Shown here: positions 1-10,819 of the stretch, in pieces
Numbering within the stretch: the first letter of the stretch is position 1
How the letters are laid out: each line of letters begins with the position of its first letter
Assembly: GCF_001761485.1 (NCBI RefSeq)
Contig: NC_090770.1
Span: 620,001-684,000, forward strand
DNA length: 64,000 bases
Direction: 5' to 3'
Source of the DNA: Yarrowia lipolytica
Lineage: Eukaryota; Ascomycota; Dipodascomycetes; Dipodascales
Program-made: the position numbers and the translations under genes
Notes under the pieces: model-generated
What the model was told of the DNA's origin: nothing
Databases searched by the model: none
The model's input: the letters and a program-made list of their open reading frames with translations, nothing else

Positions 1-290
1 GCACCCATGTCATGATACGAAGGATACGGCGTTTGGGCGGTTGCGGCTGGATCTTTGGAGTTCATTCTCTCGCGATCTACCAGGCACAGAGGAGGATCGC
101 TGTGGTTTGTGTCTGCACATTCCGGGTTTGTTTAGGTTGAGCTGCGAGTATGTTGGACACCATTGGGAAGGTGTCTTTCCACGCTGGGTGGGAGACTGTC
201 GATCGTCGCAGGAAATGTCAAAAGGGTGGGTGGGCATAGCAAAATCTGAAGTGGCCGCAAGTACAAACACAGCAGGTGAGCACAGCGAGT

Positions 291-330
291 GAGCAGCAGT
301 GAGCAGCAGTGAGCAGCAGTGAGCAGCGAG
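291..330. repeat. 10-bp minisatellite, about 4 units
   Basis: The unit gagcagcagt is repeated three times exactly from 291 and once with changes. No coding role is evident. Confidence 0.85.
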
Positions 331-569
331 TGAACACAAGTTTTGTCCAGTGCAAGGTAGTATATGGGCTAGGACGAGTCAACCAAGGGTAATACAAGTA
401 CGAGGATGGTAAGAGTACGATATGTACGAGTAGCAGTACATACAATTAATAACTGGCATGTACGTGCGGTGCTTGATCTCGTGTAATGGCCGGGATGGCC
501 AGGTCTAGACGCAGGTCTACGCTACGTCGTACGTAAAGTACCTGTACGGTCGTCTGATGGTTTATTTTA

Positions 570-680
570 TTTAATTTTTCAATTTTTTCAATTTTTTCAA
601 TTTGTTCAATTTTTTCAATTTTTTCAATTTGTTCGATTTTTTTAATTTGTTCAATTTTTTTAATTTGTTCAATTTTTTGT
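570..680. repeat. T-rich repeat of caatttttt/caatttgtt units
   Basis: A strongly strand-asymmetric tract. Units of 9-10 bp (caattttttt, caatttgtt, gaattttt-like) are repeated more than ten times with drift. It encodes a Phe-rich frame by chance. Confidence 0.85.
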
Positions 681-805
681 TTTGTCTACGAAAAAAGTAC
701 GGTACAGTCGAACTCGTTCAGCAAACATGTCTCATCCCTTTTCTCCAACGGCTCCAAATGAGACAGTCAGCGAGGGTCTATTGCGAGTACTTGGAGACAT
801 ACGAT

Positions 806-871
806 CGCACTCACTCTCGCACTCGCACTCACTCTCGCACTCGCACTCACTCTCGCACTCGCACTCACTCA
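806..871. repeat. 18-bp minisatellite, about 3.5 units
   Basis: The unit cactcactctcgcactcg is repeated nearly exactly. It lies at the start of a chain of unrelated repeats that runs to about 1215. Confidence 0.85.
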
Positions 872-1044
872 CAACTCTGGCGAAAAAGAAGACACACGAC
901 AGCTGCGACTGCTGCTGTACGGGTCCATACGCCCAGGGGAAAATGCAGAAATACGACCTCTTTTACCGACAGACAAAGCCCAATAAAGAACAAACAAGCC
1001 GGAGAAGTGTTCATTTACGGGAATGGAGGTGCAGCAGGAGAGAG

Positions 1045-1215
1045 GGAGATGGAGACGGGGATGGAGACGGGATGGAGGCGGAGATGGAGGCGGAGATGGA
1101 GGCGGAGATGAGGGACGGAGATGTGGGACGGAGACGGGAGACGGGAGATGTGGGACGGAGACGGGAGACGGGAGACGGGAGACTGACTGAGCTGAGCTGA
1201 GCTGAGCTGAGCTGA
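1045..1215. repeat. compound purine-rich minisatellite ending in CTGAG repeats
   Basis: Successive blocks: gatggagacggg units, then gatggaggcgga units, then gggacggagacgggagacgggagat units, and finally about five ctgag(ctgag) units. Almost all purine on the plus strand until the last block. Confidence 0.85.
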
Positions 1216-2953
1216 AACCAACCGTTTTTTATATAACAACGACCGACCTATTTACCGCTCCCCTCTCGCTCTCCACCACAATGCCCCTTTTAGAGCTTGC
1301 ATGGTTGAGTTTTCGGGTTCCTAGAACGTTGAGGTACAAGGCGGGTTTAGGTTGTTAATTAGTTATTTACGTCATCGCCCTCGGCTTGGATTGTAGCGGC
1401 CACAGCCAACGCGAGGGGCACCTGTCACGAGAAAGCAGCCATCTCACACTGGTTCCGACACGTCGACCGCTCTCCACTGTACGAATCTCCCTTTCCACGC
1501 GATTGGTGGCTCGCAAAAGACGTGCTCGTACCAATAACAACCGTATCCTACACCGTACCAGGCGCGCTCTCTGCACCTCCGTAAATTACGTTTCTGCGGT
1601 TGTGCAAACTTGCCTCTTCATCTCATCTCTCTCTCTTTCCATCTGAAACACAATAACGCCAATCAAGGCCAATTGCAGCCACTAGCTTTGGCTCTCTTCC
1701 GACTTTGAGCCAATGTAGCATCGTCAGGTACCGATCTGTGTCAAAATGCGGCGGCTCCGTCGTCCATCCCCTCCGCCGCTTCTCGCCGAACTTACCACCG
1801 TGTTCGCTCCTCCACCGTTAAGCTCGCTCCGCGAAAATCCCCGCGCCCAAACGGCTAGACGCGGATACCGACAGGGTAAAACTCGGACCTACACACTGGG
1901 TACGGTACGATAGCTACAGTACATGCTGGCCAATGTTATGTCTGCTCTAAGTTCGACTTGCACCGGAACCTTGACCCAAAGATTGCAAGTGTATCTGGTG
2001 CTGGAAGCCTCTTTCTGTCAATCCTAGCAGGGGTGTGGGAGACCAAGAGGACGAGGAGGTGACGATGAAGAGGCGGCGACGGGAATCAAGAACGGACGAC
2101 GAAGTCTTCGGATCATGTGTACACCTGCTCGTACCGACCCGTGCCCCTGTCGCCACAGCTATTACTCCGTCCATTTGCTCCTCTGCTCTGCAAGTTTCTG
2201 CGCGCATAGAGGTTACCTGCCAAAATGCGAAAAAAGCCATTCCGAAGATCCCGACTGGGGGTCCAATGGCAGTGGGGAAATGGAGTAGACGAGATCAACC
2301 AGGTCGCAGTCCACCGGGCAACCCACCGGACAATTGCGCTCTGCCTGGTGACGTCCTTCACTGGGCACGTCTTACTGGTAACGTCTTATTGGTAACGTCT
2401 TACTGGACAACAACCTGGGGGCTCGCGACCTACTGTCGGTCCACTTCGATACTCGTACCTACTCGAACTCACAATTCGTTACCCCGTACATCAGTCATGC
2501 CGCGTGATGTCACCCCACAGCCCAACAAACACAGCAAGAGAAACCCAGGAATATTATGGACACACAAAGAACAAAAACCGCGCCATCAACGCCTCTTCTG
2601 GACGAAACCTGGCCCCATCTTTCGGCGCGGTCGCAGAGTCGTGCCTCGCTAATGGGGCCCTAAAAACAAGGCACTAAAAAAAATGGAGACCTTCCCCAAC
2701 TCTATTTTCCCGGCGAGCGCCGCAGAACAAAGGTCGGAGGCTAAACAAGACAAGAAAGCCAGTTTCGGTGCTTTTTCGAAAACCTAGAATGTGGTACCGG
2801 CTCCCCTAAAAAAGTGTGCCCCAAGAGAGTGTGCCTGGTGTGTACATAAGCGAGTAGCTCTGGCATGCCACTTGCACGTTTCCCCATTTTCGTCCCTAGC
2901 TAAACCACCGCCACGCCGCCGCCACAGCTAGCTACCACAGCGTCTTGTTCGGG

Positions 2954-4465
2954 ATGAGAATACGCCTATCTCGCGGCCAGATCCGCCTCACCACCCTCAC
3001 CATTCTCTCCATGGTGGTGGTGTTTCTCGTCTACGCCTCCTTGTCGGGAGTGCGAGTGCAGGGCTACGAAATCCGAGTGACGCAGAAGGACTCCAGTCCA
3101 AACGGTGACAAGCACCACAATGTGATGCACAACGTGCACGAAGCCCCCAACCCACCCCAGAAGAAAACGCAGAAGGTGGTCAACACCCACAACATCAACG
3201 GCGACTTTGGCAAGTCCATAGACGAGCTCAAAAAGGGACACCTGGAGGAGGAAGAGGCCAAGGCCAAGGAGCTGGAGGAACAGTACCAGAACCGAGGCGA
3301 GGCCCAGGCCGTGAGCGGCTCCGAGACTGAAGACGAGGAGCCCTCCCACACGGAAATCATTCTGCCGTCCAACTCGGCCACCCCCTTCGTCATGAAGGCC
3401 CCTTCTCTCATGCATTCGTCCCCTGGTTCCAACCCAGACCCCAACATCCAAATTGCATTCGACTACCCCGCTCTCCGTCAGCAGACGGAGCGAGCCAACG
3501 CCACTCTAGTTTCGCTGGTCCGAAACAAGGAGCTCAAACAGATGGTGCGCACGGTCAAGAACTACGAGGACCGCTTCAACCACAAGTTCCGCTACGACTG
3601 GGTCTTCCTCAACGATGAGCCCTTTGACGACGACTTTATCGAGACAATGACAAACCTCGTGTCGGGTAAAGCCAAGTTCGGACTTGTCCCTAAAGAACAC
3701 TGGTCTGTACCCTCCTGGGTTGACAAGGAGAAGGCAGACAAGGCGAGAAAGGCCATGGCCGAGCAGGTCATCTACGGAGACTCGGAGTCATACCGACACA
3801 TGTGCCGATTCAACTCTGGCTTCTTCTTCCACCATCCTCTCATGCAGGAATACAGATACTACTGGCGTGTGGAGCCCGAGACCGCCATCCACTGCGACGT
3901 CAACTACGACATTTTCCAGTTCATGCAGACCAATAACAAGACGTACGGCTTCACCATCACCTTGCTGGAAAACCCTCTCACGGTTGCGTCTCTGTGGCAG
4001 GAGACCAAGGCTTACACCAAGGCTCATCCCGAGGTGCTGGCCAAGGATAACCTGCTCAACTGGCTCTCGTACGATAAGGGTGAGAACTACAACATGTGCC
4101 ACTTTTGGTCTAATTTCGAGGTGGCCGACATGGACTTTTGGCGGTCGGAGGCGTACCAAAAGTATTTCGACCATCTGGACAAGTCCGGTGGGTTCTTCTA
4201 TGAGCGGTGGGGTGATGCGCCTGTTCACTCCATTGCCGCAGCTCTGTTTCTGCCCAAGAGCGAAGTGCATTTCTTTAACGACATTGGATACACGCATCCT
4301 CCCTTCACTCACTGTCCCATTGATGGCGACACCCGGAAGGAGGGCAAGTGTTCGTGTCTTGCTGAAGAGACGTTTGATTGGAAGCCGTGCTCGTGTCTGG
4401 GGCGGTATCTGGACGTTCAGCGAATCAAGCGGCCCCATGACTGGGAGAACTATAGTGACTGGTAG
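2954..4465 (+). CDS. alpha-1,2-mannosyltransferase, KRE2/MNT1-KTR family (GT15)
   Basis: A Golgi type II membrane mannosyltransferase that would add alpha-1,2-mannose to N- and O-linked glycans from GDP-mannose. The start is the ATG at 2954, giving 503 residues; the open frame extends three codons upstream but without an ATG. A short basic N-terminus is followed by a membrane anchor at about residues 12-33, then an acidic low-complexity stem to about residue 160. The GT15 catalytic domain follows, with YDWVFLNDEPF near 214-224, CRFNSGFFFHHP near 284-295, and NYNMCHFWSNFE near 378-389, the family's most conserved block. The C-terminus is Cys-rich (KCSC, PCSC). Family membership is secure. Which of KRE2, KTR1, KTR3 or YUR1 is the orthologue cannot be decided by eye, so no symbol is given. 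Confidence 0.93.
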   Translation: MRIRLSRGQIRLTTLTILSMVVVFLVYASLSGVRVQGYEIRVTQKDSSPNGDKHHNVMHNVHEAPNPPQKKTQKVVNTHNINGDFGKSIDELKKGHLEEEEAKAKELEEQYQNRGEAQAVSGSETEDEEPSHTEIILPSNSATPFVMKAPSLMHSSPGSNPDPNIQIAFDYPALRQQTERANATLVSLVRNKELKQMVRTVKNYEDRFNHKFRYDWVFLNDEPFDDDFIETMTNLVSGKAKFGLVPKEHWSVPSWVDKEKADKARKAMAEQVIYGDSESYRHMCRFNSGFFFHHPLMQEYRYYWRVEPETAIHCDVNYDIFQFMQTNNKTYGFTITLLENPLTVASLWQETKAYTKAHPEVLAKDNLLNWLSYDKGENYNMCHFWSNFEVADMDFWRSEAYQKYFDHLDKSGGFFYERWGDAPVHSIAAALFLPKSEVHFFNDIGYTHPPFTHCPIDGDTRKEGKCSCLAEETFDWKPCSCLGRYLDVQRIKRPHDWENYSDW

Positions 4466-5634
4466 GAATATTTATTGTAACATATTATTTATTAATTGGC
4501 ACACTTTGGTGCTCGAGACCGAAACTGGATCCGTGCAGCTCTCTGATCGACGGCCTACATTCAAGGCGGACTGTCTTGTTACAGCCCGACCAATGTCTTG
4601 TCTCATTACAGCTCAACAATGTCTTGTACCGTTAATGCTCGAGTGTTTGACAATGTCTGACTTGATGGTTGGAGATGTTCATGACTCGATACAGCTCATC
4701 AGTCCAGGAACCGGCAGCGTTGCATGCAATGACTGCAATTTCGCAAGCTGACGATTTTCCGGTCTTTGTTTCGAGCCAGCCTCCGCAACCCGTGTCATTG
4801 TGTGCCCAGGTTACATTGTTACCCCTGCCTCTCCACAGCTTGCATTCCGTGTCTCAGTATTGTGAGACATGTTTTGGAGAATGACGTCAATTATTTTCAG
4901 AGTTTGGGTTATCGGATGAGATGACCGTGGAGGGAGTGCGGAGAAGACAGGTGACGATTTGTAGGACGCGGATAGGAGAAAGAAGGAGAGGTTTTTTTGC
5001 GTCTGGAGCGCACGATAAGCGATTGATATATGGTGCAAAAGATGGAGCTGGTCGGGAGCAAACCGCCGGGAACCTGGTAGCTCTTCATCAACACACTCTT
5101 TGAACTGGTGCACAGCCTGGGTGCCGTATGAAGTTTACCGTCTCAGAACTTTGAGGGTAGCGTGAACTCTTTGCTACCAGAGAGTGTGCGAGGAGGTGTG
5201 ACCGGTCCTAGGTCTCGGTAGGATTGCTTTCTTCGCAGTCGTTAGCTCCGGTTTGGATAAGGTGTTGGTTGCTTCTGATGCGACTCCCCAAGGTACACCC
5301 AGTACAAGTGCAGTACGACGTTCAAGTACATACAGTACGACGTTCATGTACGACGTTCATGTACAGTACATAGTCATAGCGATATGTTGTACGACACTTT
5401 CAGCATTCCAATTCACTAAATCCTATCCACTTATCAGATCATTCACCAACAGTACATGTGTACATGTAAACTTATGCCTCCAACTCCCCTAGAAGATCCC
5501 CAACATCGCGAGAAACACACCTGCACACAATGCCGCACCGTCGTTTATACGGAGCCTGGATTTGGACGACCCGCGCGTGTCTCAAAGGAGGAACTAGTGG
5601 CAGATTCCAATGGCTCACAGGCTCACAAAGGGGA
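4466..5634. other. intergenic, no gene seen
   Basis: Downstream of the mannosyltransferase. It holds short imperfect repeats of tcttgt..ctcgatacagctca type at 4570-4700 and GTAC-rich words (gtacgacgttcatgtac) at 5300-5370. The small open frames on both strands show no recognisable protein character. Confidence 0.5.
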
Positions 5635-5976
5635 TCACAAAGCTTCTCGTAGTAGTCGACTAGCGTTTGTGTTTGGGATGCGTGGGTTCTGGGTAACGAG
5701 TCCAGTTCGTACGTCCGAGACAACTCCAACAAACGGCCATATGTAGCCGGCGATCTTGAGAAGAATCGGTCGGAGCTGGACCAGGAGTTGCCAGAGCCAC
5801 TCAACCGCCGTCTGTACATATCCGCGCTGTCGGGGCTGGTTTGGGGGGATCACAGGGATGGTCACTCGACCTGGAAAGTGGTGTGTGTGTCGGGGCGGTC
5901 CAAACAGTCGGTTGAGTTTTGAATCCTCGTTCTCTCGCAGTTCTCTGAGGATTAAAGAGAGCCGATCTGGCGTCAT
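5635..5976 (-). CDS. doubtful small ORF with a C-terminal hydrophobic segment
   Basis: A 113-residue frame with an ATG at 5976. The N-terminal half is polar (MTPDRLSLILRELRENED...). A hydrophobic run of about 25 residues (LLVQLRPILLKIAGYIWPF core) lies near 67-92, followed by a short polar tail. This resembles a small membrane or tail-anchored protein. The same frame stays open upstream of the ATG for about 40 codons without another ATG, so a missing 5' exon or a decayed gene is possible. I recognise no family. Confidence 0.3.
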   Translation of the reverse strand: MTPDRLSLILRELRENEDSKLNRLFGPPRHTHHFPGRVTIPVIPPNQPRQRGYVQTAVEWLWQLLVQLRPILLKIAGYIWPFVGVVSDVRTGLVTQNPRIPNTNASRLLREAL

Positions 5977-6422
5977 AACAATGGCGGGGAACTGGGTAGA
6001 AACAGCGGAAGGCGCGCTGTTAGATGAGGGTTCTTTGAAAGGTGCTGTTGGACAACTCTCTGTGAGTGATGTAAATATCGAGGGTTCCTGGGTCTACTTT
6101 ATTATTCCAGTTTTAAATACAAGTAGACTGTTTGGGGTACAAATGCTGGGACTGTAGCTATATCGACTTTGCTATTGGAGTGACATACTGAAGAACGACT
6201 AAATGAGTGCTCAAGAACAGCTGGATGAGAGCTCAAGAAGTCTACAGTATTCGCAGCAAAATACCCCAATGAAGCTCTCGAATGATTAATTGTAGGTCTC
6301 GTACGTAAAATCGCATCTTTTCATGTTGCTCTCCTGATAGTACGTGCTCTCCTCTTTTTCTCCGTTTTTTCCCCATTTTCCCATTTTTCTTTGATCAATA
6401 ATTTAATTCATTACTATGTACA
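5977..6422. other. intergenic, no gene seen
   Basis: Lies beyond the 3' end of the minus-strand PPR gene. Contains AT-rich sequence near 6360-6420 that may include its polyadenylation region, and one TACAAGTA octamer near 6118. Confidence 0.5.
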
Positions 6423-8744
6423 TCAAATGCTGAAAACGTCAAATTCAGCTGATTTTTCCGAGTCGGGGTTTCTAATGACCTCATCCAGGTGCTTGGACCG
6501 AGACACGGCCTTGTGGATCTGCTTCATAGCCTCCTCATGGTAGAAAGCCTGAGCAACATTGTGGAAGAAGGCCAGATCGTGCTTCTTCCAGTTGAAAGTG
6601 GCAGGCGTAGCCGACAGAATCGCAGCAGCTTCTCCAAGCTGTTTCAGGGCAGCCAGAGCATTGATAATCTTGAGCGCAAAATTGTAGTCTGCGCTAATCT
6701 GCTGAGCCTCAGTCCTATACTTGTTCTTGTATGCATCGGACTTCCGCCACTTGCCTCGCTCTACCCACACGTCCTGGGAAAATTCAAGTCTATCGGTCAT
6801 CTCCTGAGGGGTGAGGCGTCTCAAGGGGTGGTTGAGGTTGGGATCCCGTTCACTGGCATCAGCAATGCAGTCAGCCTGAACAGCGTTCAGGGCAATAAAG
6901 AAATGAGCATCAGAACGGGGGGCAGGAGAGAACTGAGTCTGCAAATCGTACCGCTGAGGCTTCTTCTGTCGAGCAGAGTAAGTCTTCATCTCAGAAGGAC
7001 TGATAACAGCGCCCTCGGCTTCTCCAGCACCCACAGAAACCTCGTTGTATCGTCTCAGAAACTCAGGGAAATCTCTATGTCTAGCTCCCGCCTTGAGATA
7101 GTCAGTGGCAGCAATGTTATCCAGCAGCTGAGGCTTGTTGTTCTTCAAGAACTGGAAAATGGCTCGAGATTCAGCAATGATCTTCTTACGGTCGAAAGAA
7201 AGACTTTCAATGGTATTGGTAGGCAAGAAAGGAGGGATCATGCCGGGATGCTCCTCGTTAAGCTGCACCATACCCTCAATATCAGGGAACAAGAATCCTC
7301 GCATCATTTCTTGAGCGTTACCTCCATAAAGACGGCCCCAAGTAGCCCGAAGAGCAGAAGAAGCAACTGGTTTGGTCCGTGTGTCGTACCGAGCATAAGC
7401 CTGCATCAGAAGCTGAGTCAGAATGGCATCAGGGTACGTCTCAGGAGACATGCAGAGCTGCTTGTAGAGTGATCGAAGGAACACCAGGTCTCCAGTGACG
7501 GCTGCGGCCTGGAAAACAACAACCAAAGTGTGTCTGGAGTAGAAACTCTCACTATGTTGTTCTCTGAGCTCCAAAAGAAGCTCCCATGCCTTGAGATGAT
7601 ACTTTTCCTGTCTCAAACAGGCAAGAATCAGCGATTGATATGTTCTAACGTTGGCAACCGATTTCTGTTTCATTTCCTCGAACAAATCCAATGCTCGTTC
7701 GGTATTGGAACGAATGGCAGACGCTGTAATCAGCGAGTTGTATGTGTGTGCAGTTGGCTGGGTCTCCAGAGAAGCATACTTCATGTATTCGAAGATCTGA
7801 GATGCAAGTTCCACCTTGTGGTTTCTTAGAGATGTGGAAATGAGGGTTGTGAAAATGACCTGGTTGGGTCGGATACCGTAGAGTTGTTGGGCTAATTTGA
7901 GATCGTCGAAAATCTCCATGGCCTGCTTCAGATCCCCCCGTTTATCGCATGCCTTCAGTCGATGCGCATAAGTATGTACAGTAGGAGTGATATTGTTATC
8001 AATCATTTGTCGGAATCTCTCCTCCACCTTTTCCACGTTGCCGTCCTCGGCGTATCCTAACATGACCTGGCCATACGTGATGGCAGAAGGCTTCACTCCC
8101 CGCTGAGAAATCCACTCCTCAATCTGAGGCAGAAACTGCGCTCGAATGTCGACCGGGATAGTCGTCATCAGAGAGTTAAAGTCTGGAATCTGAAACTTGG
8201 ACGTGTTGAGCGTCGAAATGACATGTTTCCAAAGATCGTTTTGGTATGCAGGGGTGGAAATGTGATGGCTAGCAGGCGTGGCTAGCAAAAGTTGCGTGGG
8301 CGAGCCAGCCATGGCCTTGGCTACCTGTCTACTCACATGAGGCGTGAGCTTGGACTTTGCCAGGTACTCCATGGGGCTCTTTGTGTCATGCTTGATGGGT
8401 GCAGTGTGTGTATTTGCTCCCGACGGTCTCTCTTGTTCAGCTGGAGGCAACTCCTTGTGCTGTTCGGTGGCTTCAGCAGCCTTGTGGTCGCTCATGAGTG
8501 AGTCAAAAAGACTGTCAATATCCTCGTCGGAAACGTGGGTCTTGTTCTCCTTGAGAGGCTTGTCGGGCGTCTCCTGGACAAACAGCTCTTCTTTAACCGG
8601 CACATCAGGAAAGTCGAACTTGAGCTCCGAACGAACTGCGTTTGATTTTCGGAACCTGGACCCCAGAGCGGTGCTGTAGCATCTGTCGAGTCTGTGCACT
8701 AGAGCTGGTCGTACCAGCGGCACTAGAAGGCGTGCTCTGAGCAT
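6423..8744 (-). CDS. mitochondrial pentatricopeptide repeat (PPR) protein, possibly Ccm1-like
   Basis: 773 residues from the ATG at 8744. The N-terminus is basic and hydroxylated, free of acidic residues until about residue 19 and typical of a mitochondrial presequence (MLRARLLVPLVRPALVHRLD, then RCYSTALG). Residues 40-120 are acidic and variable. From about 220 to 395 there are roughly five tandem PPR-like units, seen as ITYGQVMLGYAEDG, HTYAHRLKACDKRGD, HTYNSLITASAIR and RTYQSLILACLRQ followed by helical partners. PPR proteins bind organellar RNA, so the likely role is processing, stabilising or translating a mitochondrial transcript. The closest fungal candidate I can suggest is the 15S rRNA/intron factor Ccm1 (Dmr1), but this is inference from length and layout. 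An ARCCCTAA element sits about 157 bp upstream of the start. Confidence 0.85.
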   Translation of the reverse strand: MLRARLLVPLVRPALVHRLDRCYSTALGSRFRKSNAVRSELKFDFPDVPVKEELFVQETPDKPLKENKTHVSDEDIDSLFDSLMSDHKAAEATEQHKELPPAEQERPSGANTHTAPIKHDTKSPMEYLAKSKLTPHVSRQVAKAMAGSPTQLLLATPASHHISTPAYQNDLWKHVISTLNTSKFQIPDFNSLMTTIPVDIRAQFLPQIEEWISQRGVKPSAITYGQVMLGYAEDGNVEKVEERFRQMIDNNITPTVHTYAHRLKACDKRGDLKQAMEIFDDLKLAQQLYGIRPNQVIFTTLISTSLRNHKVELASQIFEYMKYASLETQPTAHTYNSLITASAIRSNTERALDLFEEMKQKSVANVRTYQSLILACLRQEKYHLKAWELLLELREQHSESFYSRHTLVVVFQAAAVTGDLVFLRSLYKQLCMSPETYPDAILTQLLMQAYARYDTRTKPVASSALRATWGRLYGGNAQEMMRGFLFPDIEGMVQLNEEHPGMIPPFLPTNTIESLSFDRKKIIAESRAIFQFLKNNKPQLLDNIAATDYLKAGARHRDFPEFLRRYNEVSVGAGEAEGAVISPSEMKTYSARQKKPQRYDLQTQFSPAPRSDAHFFIALNAVQADCIADASERDPNLNHPLRRLTPQEMTDRLEFSQDVWVERGKWRKSDAYKNKYRTEAQQISADYNFALKIINALAALKQLGEAAAILSATPATFNWKKHDLAFFHNVAQAFYHEEAMKQIHKAVSRSKHLDEVIRNPDSEKSAEFDVFSI

Positions 8745-10016
8745 ATTTTTTTGAGCGGTTCTGTGTACACTTGAGCTGTAGTGTTAGTGGTTCTGTATGA
8801 TTTTATTCTCTGGTATTTTTTGTACTGAAATCATGCATGGTGCACGTGAGTTTTTTTTCACCCAAGGCCAAACTGGCGCCTCTGCTTTTGCCACAGTGGA
8901 TTAGGGCTTTGCCACCAAACTGGACTACAAGAACCTTGACTAGGAAGAGACGGCGTGGGTTTCTGTGCGTTGGCAGGATCTAATAGCAGACACGGCCATT
9001 AAATAATGCTGAATGCGGCAATTATTTTGGTACCAATAACAGCTGCAGGTCCTGCTAAAATACCGGGTCCAACGTTGTTAAAGTTGTCAGATCGGGGTGG
9101 CTTGAAGAAGGAAGAGCTACACATTGCATCTTTTCACGAGTGTCTCGAAGAATGTCCCGTATAAAGAGTAACTGAGTAACTTGCGGCGGACGGAAACATA
9201 TCTCACGACCAAATGTGTTCATGACGTCCGCGTCTTTAGATTCTTGATGTTTTCGCCCGGTGTTGTTTACACCTTTGGGTCGTGTGAGACAGGGTGGGGT
9301 GGATTGAGACAAGATGATGACTAAAAAGTCTCCAAACGAATGTCGAGTGGGGAGCGGGGAACACTCTAGAATGACGGGTAGAGACGAAATGTTCTCACTA
9401 GACTGCGAGCACAACCACAGTAGCTACAATAGTAATAGTAATAGTTACCGACACTGCATCTACAGTTCGGTCTGTATCATAATGACCCAGTATCCTCCTG
9501 GTATGAAAGTCAATGCTTAAGTAATCACTCACATTCAGCTCACTCGTACTTGTAGACGATTCCACTTCATCCACCATTCATATTGATTACATATACAATG
9601 AAAGGATCATATTTCGAACTCTCTGGCAAAAGGTGGGGTGGGTGGAGCTTAAGCAAAAAGCTAAAGAGTCGGTCGATGAACTTTCGGACAGATGATTTGA
9701 CATCTACTACAAGAGCCTGGGGATGGATTTCTTCCATTTTTTTCGATGAAAGAGACATTAAACCCACGTTTTTTCGATTTCCCCAGCATACAGCTCCCAG
9801 GATCTTGTATAGAGGAGTTGGCACTCACACAAACCCCCCTGCCGCACACCTATTAAAGGTACATTCCAGAGACGCGCATAACCAAGAGTAAGTTAAACAT
9901 GGATATAGAGATAAACATGAAGAAAAGATACAAATACAAGTACAATACCGGGGTACAAGTAGTTACTTGTAGGCCGGGGTGATTCTTCGACACTACCACT
10001 CAGTCGCTTGCTCGCC
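8745..10016. other. intergenic, no convincing gene
   Basis: Contains the PPR promoter with TTAGGG at 8901-8906. Beyond that are GTAC/TACAAGTA words clustered near 9545 and 9935-9970. The small frames on both strands around 9055-9890 carry no recognisable motif. Confidence 0.5.
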
Positions 10017-10289
10017 ATGTCTGCACCAGCTGTACCATCAGGACACTCTTATGACGCGGCTGCCATCTCATCGGTGCTTGCAGGAGTGCCTACAGAAGTG
10101 TGGGTTAGTTTACAGAACTACGTGGGGGCCATGAGTACTCCACCACCTGGATCTACTCTTCAAATTCCCGGCGCCGGTTCCACAGCCGTCCTTACTGCGT
10201 CTCCTCAAAAGCAGAAAACCAATTCAGCTTCACACATGGTTGTTCCAGCTATTCTCGTCGCTGCTCCTGCGCTTGTGCTCTTGATCTAG
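10017..10289 (+). CDS. small ORF with a GPI-signal-like C-terminus, possibly a relic
   Basis: 90 residues from the ATG at 10017. The sequence is Ala/Ser/Pro-rich and ends in a small-residue stretch, a short polar spacer (KQKTNSAS) and a hydrophobic tail (VVPAILVAAPALVLLI). That is the layout of a GPI attachment signal. No N-terminal signal peptide is present, which a GPI protein needs, so this may be the last exon or surviving tail of a larger wall-protein gene. Upstream I see no clear CTAACnCAG acceptor to join it to another exon. Function unknown. Confidence 0.4.
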   Translation: MSAPAVPSGHSYDAAAISSVLAGVPTEVWVSLQNYVGAMSTPPPGSTLQIPGAGSTAVLTASPQKQKTNSASHMVVPAILVAAPALVLLI

Positions 10290-10819
10290 CATAACACCAC
10301 TCGATCTCGCTTCTTCTTATGATCTCACTACTCATGATCTCATAACACATCTACGACCCACACATTCACTTCTACAAATCTACAAACACAACGACCTTTC
10401 GTTATTGTACAGTCTTAATTTATTCTTTTCACACCAACAATGTAGATGTTTATAATGGTCCTCCCTGACTGACTGCAACAAGTACTAGCTGTCTATGTAT
10501 CTAGTTTCAGCATTGTCTTCTGTGTTGGGTTCTGATGTGCTTCCAGATAATGTTCTACTGGAGCATCTTAGTTCAAGACAGTACGAGTACAAGTAGTTAG
10601 TATTACTCCAAAACTATTTTTATTTTGAGGACTACAAAAATCAACATTACAATACAAAAACTACAGTTTGGAAAATCGGGTGGAACTCAATGGTCCAAGA
10701 TTTATTATTAACCCAAGAGGTTCGGAATTTCACCTACTCCTCTGTAACTAGATAACAGGTTCGGTCAGTTACATCCTCTGCCAAGAGGTTCACTGCCTAC
10801 TCCTTCAGTATGACTTCAG
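10290..10819. other. intergenic, no gene seen
   Basis: AT-rich sequence after the small ORF with short repeated words (catgatctca, tcttatgatctcac). Around 10570-10600 is a GTAC/TACAAGTA cluster. Confidence 0.5.

Larger units (their letters stand above)
1..2953. other. gene-free stretch with simple repeats
   Basis: No gene supported. The open frames here are short, mostly lack ATG starts, and follow the simple repeats (listed separately). Scattered GTAC/TACGAG words and one TACAAGTA octamer near position 393 occur. The last roughly 100 bases are the promoter of the mannosyltransferase gene. Confidence 0.6.

Noticed and set aside
602-1200. 169- and 172-residue frames near the start
   Set aside because: They simply translate the T-rich and CACTCG/GGAGAC repeats.
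2035-2652. 205-residue plus-strand frame
   Set aside because: Starts with a non-ATG codon, random composition, and contains short direct repeats (gtcttactggtaac). No domain.
3684-4751. 355-residue plus-strand frame overlapping the mannosyltransferase
   Set aside because: Arg/Thr/Ser-rich shadow in another frame of a gene with clear catalytic motifs.
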